64,000 nt of DNA. Origin: Streptomyces sp. QL37. GTDB lineage: Bacteria > Actinomycetota > Actinomycetes > Streptomycetales > Streptomycetaceae. The stretch is from contig NZ_PTJS01000001.1 of assembly GCF_002941025.1 (NCBI RefSeq), positions 558,001-622,000 of the forward strand, given 5' to 3'. Position 1 is the first letter of the stretch; every line of letters begins with the position of its first letter. A program made the translations under genes and the position numbers. Of the stretch, positions 7,794-16,220 are shown piece by piece. The notes under the pieces are model-generated. The model ran no database searches. It saw only the letters and a list, made by a program, of their open reading frames with translations, and was not told where the DNA came from.

Positions 7794-8942
7794 TCAGGCC
7801 GTGTGGAGGGTCAGCCCGTAGCGGTTGAGGATCTCGTTGATGGGCTGGTGCCAGGTCTCGCCACCGCCGCTGCAGTTGCCCCAGCCGCCCGATGTGACAC
7901 CTTGCGCCTGGTCGCCGCTGATGAACGAGCCACCGGAGTCGCCCGGTTCGGCGCAGACGCTGGTCTTGGTCATCTGGTGCACGGCGCCCTGGCTGTAGTT
8001 CACGGTCTCGTTCTTGGCGAGGACATTGCCGCAGTGCCAGTGGGTGGTGGAACCCGAGCGGCAGATGGACGCGCCGATCGGGGCCTCGTTGGAGCCGCGG
8101 ACCAGCTGGTCGGACACGGTGCCCCAGCCCAGCACCACGGGCACGGTCCACCAGCCGCTGCCCACGTTCACCCAGGCGTAGTCGTTGTCGGGGAAGGACG
8201 AACCCTGGAACGAGCCGATGGCGGAGTTGTCCCAGCCCCGGACCGCTGCGCCCGCCTGGCCGCAGTGGCCCGCCGTGACGAAGCCGCCGTGCACCGAGAA
8301 GCCTATGGAGCAGCGGACGTTGCCGGTGTAGTACGGGTCGCCGCCGACCGTGCCCGCGGCGAAGGTCTGCGGGGCCTCGGCGGTCTGCTTCACCGTGACG
8401 GGGCCCGCCTTGCGCGCCTTCGCGACGAACGCCCGGACATCGTTGTCACCCTGCTCGGAGGCGACGACGTTCACCACGACGCTGTTGGACCGGGGATCGA
8501 CGTGCCAGCTGCCGACGCCGCTGGGCGCGGACAGCGCGTCCAGCTTGTTCTTGACCGCGTCGAGCTCGCGCTCCGTGTGGCCGACCACCCGGACCTCGGC
8601 GCCGGCCGCCCGGACGGCACCGGCCTTGTCGCTGTCCGTGACGGCGACCGTCAGCCGGCCGCTGCCCGCGTCGTACCAGGAGCCGCCGAAAGACGTCCCG
8701 GCCGCGCTCCGCGCCGTTCCCTGCAGGGCCGTGGCCGCCTTCTCCGCGGTGAGCCGCGCCTCCGCCTGGCTCTTCGTCAGCCCGAGGTCGCGCTGCATGG
8801 CCGTGATGATTCCGGCCGACGCCTGAGGTTCGGCGGAGGAACCGGAGTCCGCCGCGGAGGCCTGGGTCAGGCCTGCGGTCGCCCATGTACCGATGATGAG
8901 CAGTGCGGAGAGACCGGTCCGCACCATCGTCGTGTGTCTCAA
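7794..8942 (-). CDS. Alpha-lytic-type serine protease (S1 family, streptogrisin-like) preproenzyme
   Basis: A 382-residue secreted protease. A signal peptide (to about residue 32) is followed by an alpha-lytic-type prodomain (about 35-190) that folds the enzyme, then the mature chymotrypsin-fold domain. The triad is His226 (TAGHC), Asp254 (NDYAWV) and Ser336 (GDSGG), and paired Cys residues fit the family. I use TTG at 8942, because AAGGGG lies seven bases before it; the ATG five codons later (8927) is the alternative. The promoter at 9035-9063 and the palindrome at 9005-9020 suggest control by the same regulator as the neighbouring glycoside hydrolase and DUF1996 genes, linking protein and polysaccharide breakdown. 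Confidence 0.9.
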   Translation of the reverse strand: MRHTTMVRTGLSALLIIGTWATAGLTQASAADSGSSAEPQASAGIITAMQRDLGLTKSQAEARLTAEKAATALQGTARSAAGTSFGGSWYDAGSGRLTVAVTDSDKAGAVRAAGAEVRVVGHTERELDAVKNKLDALSAPSGVGSWHVDPRSNSVVVNVVASEQGDNDVRAFVAKARKAGPVTVKQTAEAPQTFAAGTVGGDPYYTGNVRCSIGFSVHGGFVTAGHCGQAGAAVRGWDNSAIGSFQGSSFPDNDYAWVNVGSGWWTVPVVLGWGTVSDQLVRGSNEAPIGASICRSGSTTHWHCGNVLAKNETVNYSQGAVHQMTKTSVCAEPGDSGGSFISGDQAQGVTSGGWGNCSGGGETWHQPINEILNRYGLTLHTA

Positions 8943-9004
8943 GGGAGTGCCCCTTCTGTTGTTCCAGCATCGTGGGGGTGGAACAGGAAGCATCCGAGAG
9001 CCGT

Positions 9005-9020
9005 CTGAGAGCGCTCTCAG
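9005..9020. promoter_or_regulatory. LacI-type operator before the protease gene
   Basis: CTGAGAGCGCTCTCAG, a perfect 16-bp palindrome sharing the GAGAGCGCTCTC core with the two sites upstream of the glycoside hydrolase and DUF1996 genes. It lies 14 bases after the -10 box. Confidence 0.68.
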
Positions 9021-9034
9021 AGGTATCGCCACGG

Positions 9035-9063
9035 ACTGTAGTCCAGTTCGGCAGGCAGGTCCA
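9035..9063 (-). promoter_or_regulatory. Candidate promoter of the protease gene
   Basis: On the minus strand TGGACC (9058-9063), a 17-base spacer, then TACAGT (9035-9040). The distance to the operator is about the same as at the DUF1996 gene, which supports the reading. Confidence 0.45.
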
Positions 9064-9121
9064 TGCCAATGACGTCGTCCGAATTCACCGCCCGTTCCGA
9101 AGCCGCCGCCCGCCCCGAAGG

Positions 9122-10636
9122 TCAGGGCGTCAGCAGCGGCAGTCCGGCAGCGCGCCAAGGCGCACGGAACGAATCCCACCGGTCCTCGGGAGCGGCCTCC
9201 GGCGAGGTGTCCCAGATCCGTACGGGGCCACCCCCTGCGGTCAGCGGTGGCCAGCCGGGGTCGCCGGTGGCCGCGAACTCCGCCCAGGCACGCGTCATGC
9301 GTGAGGCGAGTTCGCGGTCGGCTGCGCCCGGAGGCCCTCCGATGAGGAAGTGGACGTCCTCGTCGTCCACGGTGCCGAAGGCGAACGGGATGTCCGCGCA
9401 GTGCCAGGCTCTGACCGGCTGTCCCCGGCCGTCGCTCCGTCGGACGAAGCGCGAGAGCCGGCTCCGCCCGCCTCCCCGTGTGTGCGCCTCGGCCAGTCTG
9501 GAGCTGTACTCGCCGAACAGCAGATCCCCGTACACCGCCAGATAGGTGTCGTGCACCGAGGCCTCCGGTGCGAGCCCGCGATAGCCGTCCACCACGGCTT
9601 CCGGGATCTGGAAGTCCGTCGCGAAAGCTTCGAGTTGTTCCTTCTCGGTGACCTTCGCGCAGCTGCCCACCGCGTCCAGCAGCCAGTACTCCTCCACGGT
9701 GTGGCAGACGAGCAGTTCGATCTCGCGGCCGGCGCCACGGGCGAAGGCGGTGAGCGGGTCGAGCGCCAGGGTGGAGCCCCCTGCCACGGGGCCGTAGATC
9801 GCAGGGTCGTAGTGCCGCGCCCCGGATCCGGGGTCGCGCCGGTATCCGTCGGTCACCCGGTCGGAGGCATCGACCAGCGCCTCGGGGGAGACGGACACCA
9901 GCTCTCCGTACGTGGCGGCGACACCGGCGGCGGCGGCGACCTCCGCCGTGGTGCGGGCCGCGGATTCCGGGGAGGCGCACGCGTTCACGGCGCTGTGCGC
10001 GATGGCGCGGCCGAACAGGCCGCGCGCCCCGTCCATCACCATCAGGCAGGCGACCGAGGTCGCTCCGGAGGACTGTCCGGCCACGGTGACACGGCCGGGG
10101 TCACCGCCGAACGCGGCGATGTTGTCCCGTACCCATCGCAGAGCGGCGATCTGGTCGAGCAGCCCCCGGTTGTCAGGACAGGGTTCCTCGCCGTCGGCGG
10201 ACGGGACGTGGCCGAACCCCTCGAATCCGAGACGGTAGTTGAGGGTGACGACCACGAGTCCTCGGCCCGCCAGGGCCGTTCCGTCGAAGTCCGGCTGGGC
10301 GGAGGAGCCGAAGGCGTAGGCGCCGCCGTGGATCCACACGAGGACGGGGAGCGTGTCGCCGCCGCCACCGGAGGTCCAGATGTTGAGGCTGAGGATGTCC
10401 TCGTCCCCCGGCGACCAGACCGGCGAGCCCGGCAGCTCGGCGGACTGCGGGGCGACGGGCCCGAATCCGGCGCAGTCCCGGACTCCGTCCCAGGGGGCGG
10501 CGGGGCGGGGCGCGCGGAACCTTCCGGCACCGAACGGGGGTGCGGCGTAGGGGATTCCGCGCAGTACGACCACTCCCGGATCACGGGCGGCCCGCCGTCC
10601 GGCGACCACTCCGGCCTTCGTCGTGAACTCTTCCAT
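9122..10636 (-). CDS. Type-B carboxylesterase
   Basis: A 504-residue alpha/beta hydrolase of the carboxylesterase type B family. The N-terminal RGIPYAAPP block, the oxyanion segment WIHGGAYAFG and the nucleophile elbow GQSSGATS (about residues 186-193; the family usually has GESAG) are plain. The late WHCADIPFAFG segment carries the probable catalytic His. No signal peptide is present, so it is likely cytoplasmic, like para-nitrobenzyl esterases of Bacillus. The ATG follows GGGGGAG at a normal distance. It is divergent from the HD-domain gene across about 200 bases. The natural ester substrate cannot be inferred from the sequence. Confidence 0.88.
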   Translation of the reverse strand: MEEFTTKAGVVAGRRAARDPGVVVLRGIPYAAPPFGAGRFRAPRPAAPWDGVRDCAGFGPVAPQSAELPGSPVWSPGDEDILSLNIWTSGGGGDTLPVLVWIHGGAYAFGSSAQPDFDGTALAGRGLVVVTLNYRLGFEGFGHVPSADGEEPCPDNRGLLDQIAALRWVRDNIAAFGGDPGRVTVAGQSSGATSVACLMVMDGARGLFGRAIAHSAVNACASPESAARTTAEVAAAAGVAATYGELVSVSPEALVDASDRVTDGYRRDPGSGARHYDPAIYGPVAGGSTLALDPLTAFARGAGREIELLVCHTVEEYWLLDAVGSCAKVTEKEQLEAFATDFQIPEAVVDGYRGLAPEASVHDTYLAVYGDLLFGEYSSRLAEAHTRGGGRSRLSRFVRRSDGRGQPVRAWHCADIPFAFGTVDDEDVHFLIGGPPGAADRELASRMTRAWAEFAATGDPGWPPLTAGGGPVRIWDTSPEAAPEDRWDSFRAPWRAAGLPLLTP

Positions 10637-10840
10637 CGGTACTCCCCCGCTCCGCCCCCGGTAGGGGCCCGTGGTCAGCCTCGCACCGGACAGGCGGTCC
10701 GGGCCAACACCTGAACGGCGGGGATCCACACGTCCGCGATGTGAATCAGTCGGGCGATCCACGGCCTGTCGGTACGGGCGCCGCCTCCCGGAGCGCCGAT
10801 CCTGGAGGCGCCCTGCCCGACCCGTCGCACAGAAAGCCCG

Positions 10841-11497
10841 GTGACACCCATGACCACAGGCCCGTCCCCGGCAGCCGGCGTACACGTGCCGGACACGAAG
10901 CTCGCGGCCGAGGCGACCGAGCTCGTACGCGACACCACCGGCGAGCTCGTCTACCACCACTCGCACCGGGTCTTCCTCTTCGGTGCGCTGCGGGGACGCC
11001 GCCGCGATCTCTCCTTCGATCCGGAACTGCTCTACATCGGCGCCATGTTCCACGACCTGGGGCTCGGTGAGCGCTTCCGTTCCAGCGGCCGGCGCTTCGA
11101 GGTGGACAGCGCCGACGAGGCGCGCCGTTTCCTGCAGTCCCACGGGGTCCCCGAGGACAGTGTGCGGCGGGTGTGGACGGCCATCGCCCTGCACACGACT
11201 CCCGGCATCCCGGCCTTCATGGAGCCCGAGGTGGCGCTGGTGACCGCGGGTGTGGAGTACGACGTCCTCGGCATCGGTTACGAGGACGTCTCCGACGCCG
11301 ACCGCGCCGCGATCGTCGCGCTCCACCCACGGCCGGACTTCAAGCGGCGGATTCTCGCCGCGTTCACCGAAGGGGTCGGGCCGAAGCCGGAGACGACGTT
11401 CGGCAACGTCAAGGCCGACGTTCTCCAGCACTACCTTCCCGGCTTCGAGCGCGGAGACTTCGTGCGCACCGTTCTCGAATCGCCGTGGCCGGAGTGA
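10841..11497 (+). CDS. HD-domain protein (cyanamide-hydratase-like phosphohydrolase family)
   Basis: A 218-residue HD-superfamily protein. The paired His residues of LVYHHSHRVFLFG and the central MFHDLGL give the metal-binding HD core, and AIALHTTPGIP supplies a further His. The arrangement resembles the subgroup that includes fungal cyanamide hydratase (Ddi2/3), which is why I name that comparison; most bacterial members are uncharacterised. The frame opens with GTG at 10841 behind AGAAAG; the ATG at 10850 is also possible and changes only three residues. It is divergent from the esterase and followed by a DUF1579-like gene after about 80 bases. Confidence 0.78.
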   Translation: MTPMTTGPSPAAGVHVPDTKLAAEATELVRDTTGELVYHHSHRVFLFGALRGRRRDLSFDPELLYIGAMFHDLGLGERFRSSGRRFEVDSADEARRFLQSHGVPEDSVRRVWTAIALHTTPGIPAFMEPEVALVTAGVEYDVLGIGYEDVSDADRAAIVALHPRPDFKRRILAAFTEGVGPKPETTFGNVKADVLQHYLPGFERGDFVRTVLESPWPE

Positions 11498-11576
11498 GGG
11501 GCGTCGTGGCAGGCAGGGCATCGGACGTTCTCGTGAGAGGTACCAGGACGCGCGGCGTCGGAGCGAAGGGATCGTC

Positions 11577-12071
11577 ATGACCGGGAGCAGGCCGGAAGTA
11601 CTGGCACGCCTGGACGTCTTCGTCGGTGAATGGCATCTGGAGCCGCGCTTTCCCGAGGGCCGGCCGTCACCGCCCGGGCCGGCGGGGAACGGCCCGGGCA
11701 GCGACGCCCTGGTGGCACGCACCTGGTTCGAGTGGGCCCTCGACGGGCACTTCCTGGTGCAGCGGACGGAGATTCCGGTGCCCGAGGCGCCGGACGGCCT
11801 CATGGTCGTACGCGCCGACCCCGGGACCGGCGCGTACACGCAGCACTACTTCGACTCACGCGGCGTGGCCCGCCTCTACGCGATGAGCTTCGACGGCGGG
11901 GTGTGGACGCTCACGCGCGAGTCGCCCGATTTCACTCCGCTGGAGTTCCGCCAGCGTTTCACCGGCACGTTCAGCGAGGACGGCGACACCATCACCGGTG
12001 CCTGGGAGGTCCGCTTCGACGGCGGTGAGTGGGAGCACGACTTCGCGCTGACCTACCGAAGGGCGGGCTGA
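11577..12071 (+). CDS. DUF1579-like protein
   Basis: A 164-residue soluble protein. The opening LDVFVGEWHLEPRF, the central TWFEWALDGHFLVQR and later GTYTQHYFDSRG-like and ITGAWE segments match the pattern of DUF1579-type beta-barrel proteins (probable small-molecule binders of unknown function). The ATG follows GCGAAGGG. Its last 19 bases overlap the end of the convergent MurE-like gene, so the two transcripts must run into each other. Confidence 0.75.
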   Translation: MTGSRPEVLARLDVFVGEWHLEPRFPEGRPSPPGPAGNGPGSDALVARTWFEWALDGHFLVQRTEIPVPEAPDGLMVVRADPGTGAYTQHYFDSRGVARLYAMSFDGGVWTLTRESPDFTPLEFRQRFTGTFSEDGDTITGAWEVRFDGGEWEHDFALTYRRAG

Positions 12072-13555
12072 GTCCGTACGGCCGGGATGTCGGCGAGTTC
12101 CCGCACGGTGGCCATGTCGCTGAAGGGCAGCAGCCGGTCACCGACGATCTGGTGGGGCTCGCTGCCCTTGCCCGCGATCAGGACGATGTCACCGGGTCCG
12201 GCTTCCGCGAGCGCGAAGCCGATGGCCCGGCGGCGGTCGGCGAGGCGTTCGTACGGGGTGCCGGTGGACTCGATGCCGGGGGCGACCTGGTCCAGGATGG
12301 CCTCGGGGTCCTCGTCGCGCGGGTTGTCCGAGGTGAGGACACACAGGTCCGAGTAGGTCCCGGCGATCGCGCCCATCTCGGCACGCTTGGTGGTGTCCCT
12401 GTCCCCACCGCAGCCGAAAACGGTGATGACCTTGGACCTGGCGAAGCCGCGGATGGTGCCGAGCACCTTGTTCAGCGAGTCCGGGGAGTGCGCGTAGTCC
12501 ACGATCACCGAGGTGCCGTCGGCGGTCGTGACACGTTCGAACCGGCCCGGGATCTGCGGCATCCGTTCGAGTGCGGAGACGAGCCCGGCGAGGTCGTGCC
12601 CCAGGGTGTGGCACGCCGCCACCGTGGCCAGCGCGTTGGAGACGGAGAACCTGCCCGGTGCGGGGATCGCGGCCGGGTACTTGCGCCCGTCGTGATGCAG
12701 CGTGAAGCGGGTGCCCGAGGCGTCGACGACCAGGTCGGTGGCCCGGTAGTCGGCCTCGGTGTCGAGGGCGTACGTGGTCACCGCGCCCGGCATCATCGCC
12801 ACGATCCGGGCCCCCACGGGGTCGTCCGCGTTGACCACGGCGTGCTCGCAGAGTCCCTGGAAGAGCCGGAGCTTGGCGTCCCGGTAGCTGTCCATCGTGC
12901 CGTGGTCGTCCAGGTGATCCTGGCTCAGATTGGTGAAGACGCCCACGTCGACGAACGTGCGGTCGACCCGGTGCGTCAGCAGGCCCATGGACGTGGCCTC
13001 CAGCACGACGGTACCGGCACCGCGGTCACGCATGCACCCCAGCAGATACTGCAGATCGGGAGACTCCGGGGTGGACAGCACCGACCGGGGCATCGGGATC
13101 ACCTCGTCACCGATGCGGCTGCCGGCCGTGCCGATGACCCCGGCACTCGCCCCCTCGGAGATCCGGAGCACGGACTCGACCATGTACGAGACGGAGGTCT
13201 TGCCGTTGGTGCCGGTGATCGCCACCATGTCCATCCGGCGCCCCGGCTCTCCGTGGTAGCGGGAGGCGGCGACGGCGGCGGCGGCCCGGGTGTCCGGCAC
13301 CCGCACGACACAGGCGTCCTCCGCTGCCGCCGGGAGTGCGCAGCCGTCCTCCACGAGGACCGCCACCGCGCCCCGGGCGAGGGCGGGGGCCACCGCTCCG
13401 GGGCCGCCCTCCAGGTGCCCCGGCACCGCGATGAAGAGCGATCCCGGTGCCACCCGGTCCACGTCGAAGGCCGTTCCGGCGGTGATGCGCGTCCGCTCCG
13501 GGTCGCCATGGAGGATGTGGTGGGTCTGTCCGGCCAGCAGCTCGCTCAGCTTCAA
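12053..13555 (-). CDS. MurE-type Mur ligase paralogue
   Basis: A 500-residue ATP-dependent Mur ligase. The N-terminal UDP-MurNAc-binding domain is followed by the ATP loop GTNGKTS (about residue 112), the carbamylated-lysine region and a C-terminal domain with DNPRDEDP (about residue 407). In MurE the DNPR motif contacts the diaminopimelate substrate. It should add an amino acid to UDP-MurNAc-dipeptide, or to a related precursor. No division/cell-wall cluster surrounds it, so it is probably a second copy; the housekeeping murE is presumably elsewhere. I choose TTG at 13555, which has AAGGGA six bases upstream. Upstream-frame ORF length is a high-GC artefact. Confidence 0.85.
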   Translation of the reverse strand: MKLSELLAGQTHHILHGDPERTRITAGTAFDVDRVAPGSLFIAVPGHLEGGPGAVAPALARGAVAVLVEDGCALPAAAEDACVVRVPDTRAAAAVAASRYHGEPGRRMDMVAITGTNGKTSVSYMVESVLRISEGASAGVIGTAGSRIGDEVIPMPRSVLSTPESPDLQYLLGCMRDRGAGTVVLEATSMGLLTHRVDRTFVDVGVFTNLSQDHLDDHGTMDSYRDAKLRLFQGLCEHAVVNADDPVGARIVAMMPGAVTTYALDTEADYRATDLVVDASGTRFTLHHDGRKYPAAIPAPGRFSVSNALATVAACHTLGHDLAGLVSALERMPQIPGRFERVTTADGTSVIVDYAHSPDSLNKVLGTIRGFARSKVITVFGCGGDRDTTKRAEMGAIAGTYSDLCVLTSDNPRDEDPEAILDQVAPGIESTGTPYERLADRRRAIGFALAEAGPGDIVLIAGKGSEPHQIVGDRLLPFSDMATVRELADIPAVRTQPALR

Positions 13556-13733
13556 GGTGGTCCCTTCGAGGGGTGGCTCGAGCCGTGGTGCGGCCGTCGC
13601 CGGAACGCCGCGACGGCGGTGCGCCGAAGCTGCGGTGGTGAAGTGGAGCGCGTACGAGGTGGAGACGTGGCGCGTGAGGCGCGCGGGCACGGTGGGAAGG
13701 CGGGACGGGCGCGGTGACAGCCGCTGAAGGTCG

Positions 13734-13826
13734 CTAGCCGTGTCCGTGCAGGGCGAGCCGACAGCTCGCGGGCACACCGGGGGCGGCCTTGTGCAGGCAC
13801 TTCCCTGTGACGCCGGTGCAACCCAT
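13734..13826 (-). CDS. Candidate 30-residue Cys/His-rich peptide
   Basis: A short frame in the 311-base gap between the MurE-like gene and the double ATPase. It begins MGCTGVTGKCLHKAAPG and contains three Cys and three His in 30 residues. Third positions are mostly G or C, as in real genes here. There is no ribosome binding site, but TACACT lies five bases before the ATG, which would suit a leaderless transcript; no matching -35 box is visible. It could be chance. The remainder of the gap shows nothing I can interpret. Confidence 0.3.
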   Translation of the reverse strand: MGCTGVTGKCLHKAAPGVPASCRLALHGHG

Positions 13827-13866
13827 GGGGCGAGTGTACGTCCGCAGGGGTGGGCCCGATTCCGCT

Positions 13867-15414
13867 TCAGGGGCGCAGCGCGGTCCCCCGCCTCCGCGAA
13901 GCACCGATCAGCGAGACCGTGAACGGGTGCCGGGGAGCGGTCAGCACCTGTTCCCGGGGGCCCTCCTCGACCACTTCTCCGCCGTCCAGCACCGCCACCC
14001 GGTCGGCCGGGGCCGCGGTGTCGAGGTCGTGCGTGATCAGCACGACGCTCGGACCGCCCGGGCGGCGGACCGACGTGGCGAGCAGATCCAGCAGGGAGCG
14101 CCGCGCCACCGGGTCCAGTCCCGAGGTGATCTCGTCGCAGACCAGCACCCTGGGCCGCGCGAGGAGGGCTCTGGCGAGGGCCGCTCGCTGGAGTTCGCCG
14201 CCGGAGAGCCGGCCGGGCAGCCTGCCGACGAGGCCCTGGTCCAGTCCGAGCTCCGTCAGCAGGCCCCGGGCCTCCGCCGTCGCCGCCCGGTGTCCTGTGC
14301 CGTGCAGACGTACCGCCGTGCGGGCCACCTGGTCCAGGACAGGCCGGTGTTCGTCGAAGGCGGCCCGGGCGTCCTGGAAGACGTACTGCACGGCGGCGAG
14401 CTGCTCGCGGCTGCGGTCCCGCAGGCTGCGCGGCAGCGCGGTGCCGTCGAGCAGGATCTGCCCGGTGTGGTCGCGGTGGAGCCCTGCGAGACAGCGGGCG
14501 AGGGTGGTCTTTCCGCTGCCCGAACGTCCGACGACGGCGAGGCATTCACCGCTGCGGAGGGTGAGCCGGTCCACGCTCAGCACGGGGACGCGGGCGCCGC
14601 CGGTGCGGTGGCGGGCCGTGAGTCCGCTGACGCTCAGCAGCTCCGCGCCGGTGCGCTCGGGGTCCGCGTACGGCAGGGTCCTCGGTTCGGCGAGGAGCTC
14701 CTTGGTCCACGGGTGCGTGGGGGCGTCCAGGATCCGGTGGGCCGTCCCCCGCTCCACCACGCGTCCCGCGCGCATCACCAGTACCTCGTCGGCGAGTTCG
14801 CGTACGACGTCGAGGTCGTGGCTGAGCAGCAGTACGGCGATGCCCCTGGCCGTCACCGCCGCGAGCTGGTCGACGATGCGGCGCTTGGTCAGGGCGTCCT
14901 GCCCGGTGGTGGGCTCGTCCGCGACGATGACGCGGGCACCGAGGAGCAGCGCCTGCGCCAGGACGACGCGCTGCTGCTGGCCGCCGGACAGCTGATGCGG
15001 ATAGCGGCCCAGCACCTCGTCGCAGCCGTCGAGCTGGGCGTCCGCGAGGGCTCGGGCGACGCGCTGCCGCGCCTCGGCACGGCGCTGCGGCCGGGGCAGG
15101 TCCCGCACCTGCTGACGCGCCATGTCGTGCAGGAGTGCGCCGGTGCGGCGGGCCGGGTTGAGGACCGCCGCTGGGTGCTGGGGGACGTAGCCGATCCGGG
15201 CGCCGTGCACGGCCACCTCGCCCGTCACCCGCGCGCCCGCGGGGTATTCACCGAGCAGGGCGAGACCTGTCGTGGTCTTGCCGCTGCCGGACGCGCCGAC
15301 GAGGGCGGTGACGGTGCCGGGCCTGATCCGGAGCGAGATCCGGTCGACGAGCGCCCGCCCGTCGACCTCGACGGTCAGCCCGGTGACGGAGGCGATCACG
15401 GGGTTCTCGTTCAT
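13867..15414 (-). CDS. Fused double ATPase of an Opp/Nik-type ABC importer
   Basis: A 515-residue protein with two complete ABC ATPase domains. The first has Walker A GASGSGKTTT (about residues 40-49) and LSGGQQQR (about 141); the second has GRSGSGKTT (about 299) and LSGGELQR (about 403). Both have Walker B and the switch His. It powers the two permeases encoded just upstream; its ATG overlaps the stop of the second permease (ATGA). Such fused DppD/DppF-type pairs serve peptide, nickel and metallophore importers. It is the last gene of the ten-gene minus-strand operon. The setting argues for uptake of a metal complex or peptide-like chelator rather than nutrition, an inference. Confidence 0.9.
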   Translation of the reverse strand: MNENPVIASVTGLTVEVDGRALVDRISLRIRPGTVTALVGASGSGKTTTGLALLGEYPAGARVTGEVAVHGARIGYVPQHPAAVLNPARRTGALLHDMARQQVRDLPRPQRRAEARQRVARALADAQLDGCDEVLGRYPHQLSGGQQQRVVLAQALLLGARVIVADEPTTGQDALTKRRIVDQLAAVTARGIAVLLLSHDLDVVRELADEVLVMRAGRVVERGTAHRILDAPTHPWTKELLAEPRTLPYADPERTGAELLSVSGLTARHRTGGARVPVLSVDRLTLRSGECLAVVGRSGSGKTTLARCLAGLHRDHTGQILLDGTALPRSLRDRSREQLAAVQYVFQDARAAFDEHRPVLDQVARTAVRLHGTGHRAATAEARGLLTELGLDQGLVGRLPGRLSGGELQRAALARALLARPRVLVCDEITSGLDPVARRSLLDLLATSVRRPGGPSVVLITHDLDTAAPADRVAVLDGGEVVEEGPREQVLTAPRHPFTVSLIGASRRRGTALRP

Positions 15415-16220
15415 GGGCGACGGCCCTTCCGGGGCGGGGTGCGGTTCTCCATGGCGGCGTCGACGAGCAGGTTGCCGCCCATGGTGAGTGCGACGATGAG
15501 CAGGGCGGGCACGACCACCGCCCAGGGCTGGATGAGCAGTCCTGCGCGGTTGCGGTCCACCATCACGGCCCAGTCGGCGGCGTCCGGGGCCACCCCGATG
15601 CCGAGGAAGGCGGCGGTGGCGACCAGGTAGAGCACGCCCGTCAGGCGGATTCCGGCGTCGGTGGCCAGGGTGCGCAGGATGGACCGCCCGACATAGCCGA
15701 CGGCGAGGCGCCACCAGCTCTCCCCCTGCATGCGCAGCGCCTCGACGGCGGGCCGGGACGCCGCCTCGGCGGCGGCGGCCCGGACGATCCGGGTGGTGTC
15801 CGGGACGGAGACGAAGGCGACCAGCAGCGCGAGCCCCGCCGCTCCGGGCGGGAAGACGGCCGCGACCAGCAGGATCATGAGGAGCGAGGGCACGGCGAGC
15901 AGCACGTCCAGCGGACGCATCAGCACTTCCTCCAGCCACCTCCGGTGGGTCAGCGCGCTGGTCAGTCCGAGCGGCAGGGCGACGAGGTACGCGAGGACAG
16001 TGGCCGCCAGCGCGACGAGGACCACGGGCCGTCCGCCGAGCAGCACCTGGTGCACGACGTCCCGGCCGACGAAGTCCGTGCCGAGCAGGTGGCCGCCCCC
16101 GAGGGTGAAGGAGGCGGCGCGGGCCGAGGGCTCTCCCACGAGGAACGGGCCTGCCAGGGCGAGGCCGAGCGGGACCGCGGCGACGGCGGCCCCGGGTCCG
16201 TATCTGCGGAGCCGCTTCAC
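15411..16220 (-). CDS. Opp/Nik-type ABC permease, DppC-like
   Basis: A 269-residue inner-membrane permease of the DppC/NikC subgroup: N-terminal transmembrane segment, the typical GTDFVGRDV motif, about five further helices and the EAA-like loop EALRMQGESWWRLAVGYV that contacts the ATPase. It pairs with the DppB-like protein encoded upstream. The GTG start lies inside a GTGA overlap with the stop of the upstream permease, and its own stop overlaps the ATPase ATG, so the products should be made in equal amounts. Confidence 0.9.
   Translation of the reverse strand: MKRLRRYGPGAAVAAVPLGLALAGPFLVGEPSARAASFTLGGGHLLGTDFVGRDVVHQVLLGGRPVVLVALAATVLAYLVALPLGLTSALTHRRWLEEVLMRPLDVLLAVPSLLMILLVAAVFPPGAAGLALLVAFVSVPDTTRIVRAAAAEAASRPAVEALRMQGESWWRLAVGYVGRSILRTLATDAGIRLTGVLYLVATAAFLGIGVAPDAADWAVMVDRNRAGLLIQPWAVVVPALLIVALTMGGNLLVDAAMENRTPPRKGRRP

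Noticed and set aside
7627..7821. Small plus-strand frame between the small secreted protein and the protease gene
   Set aside because: It runs through a perfect 14-bp hairpin and into the antisense of the protease end; its Arg-rich composition is that of a shadow.
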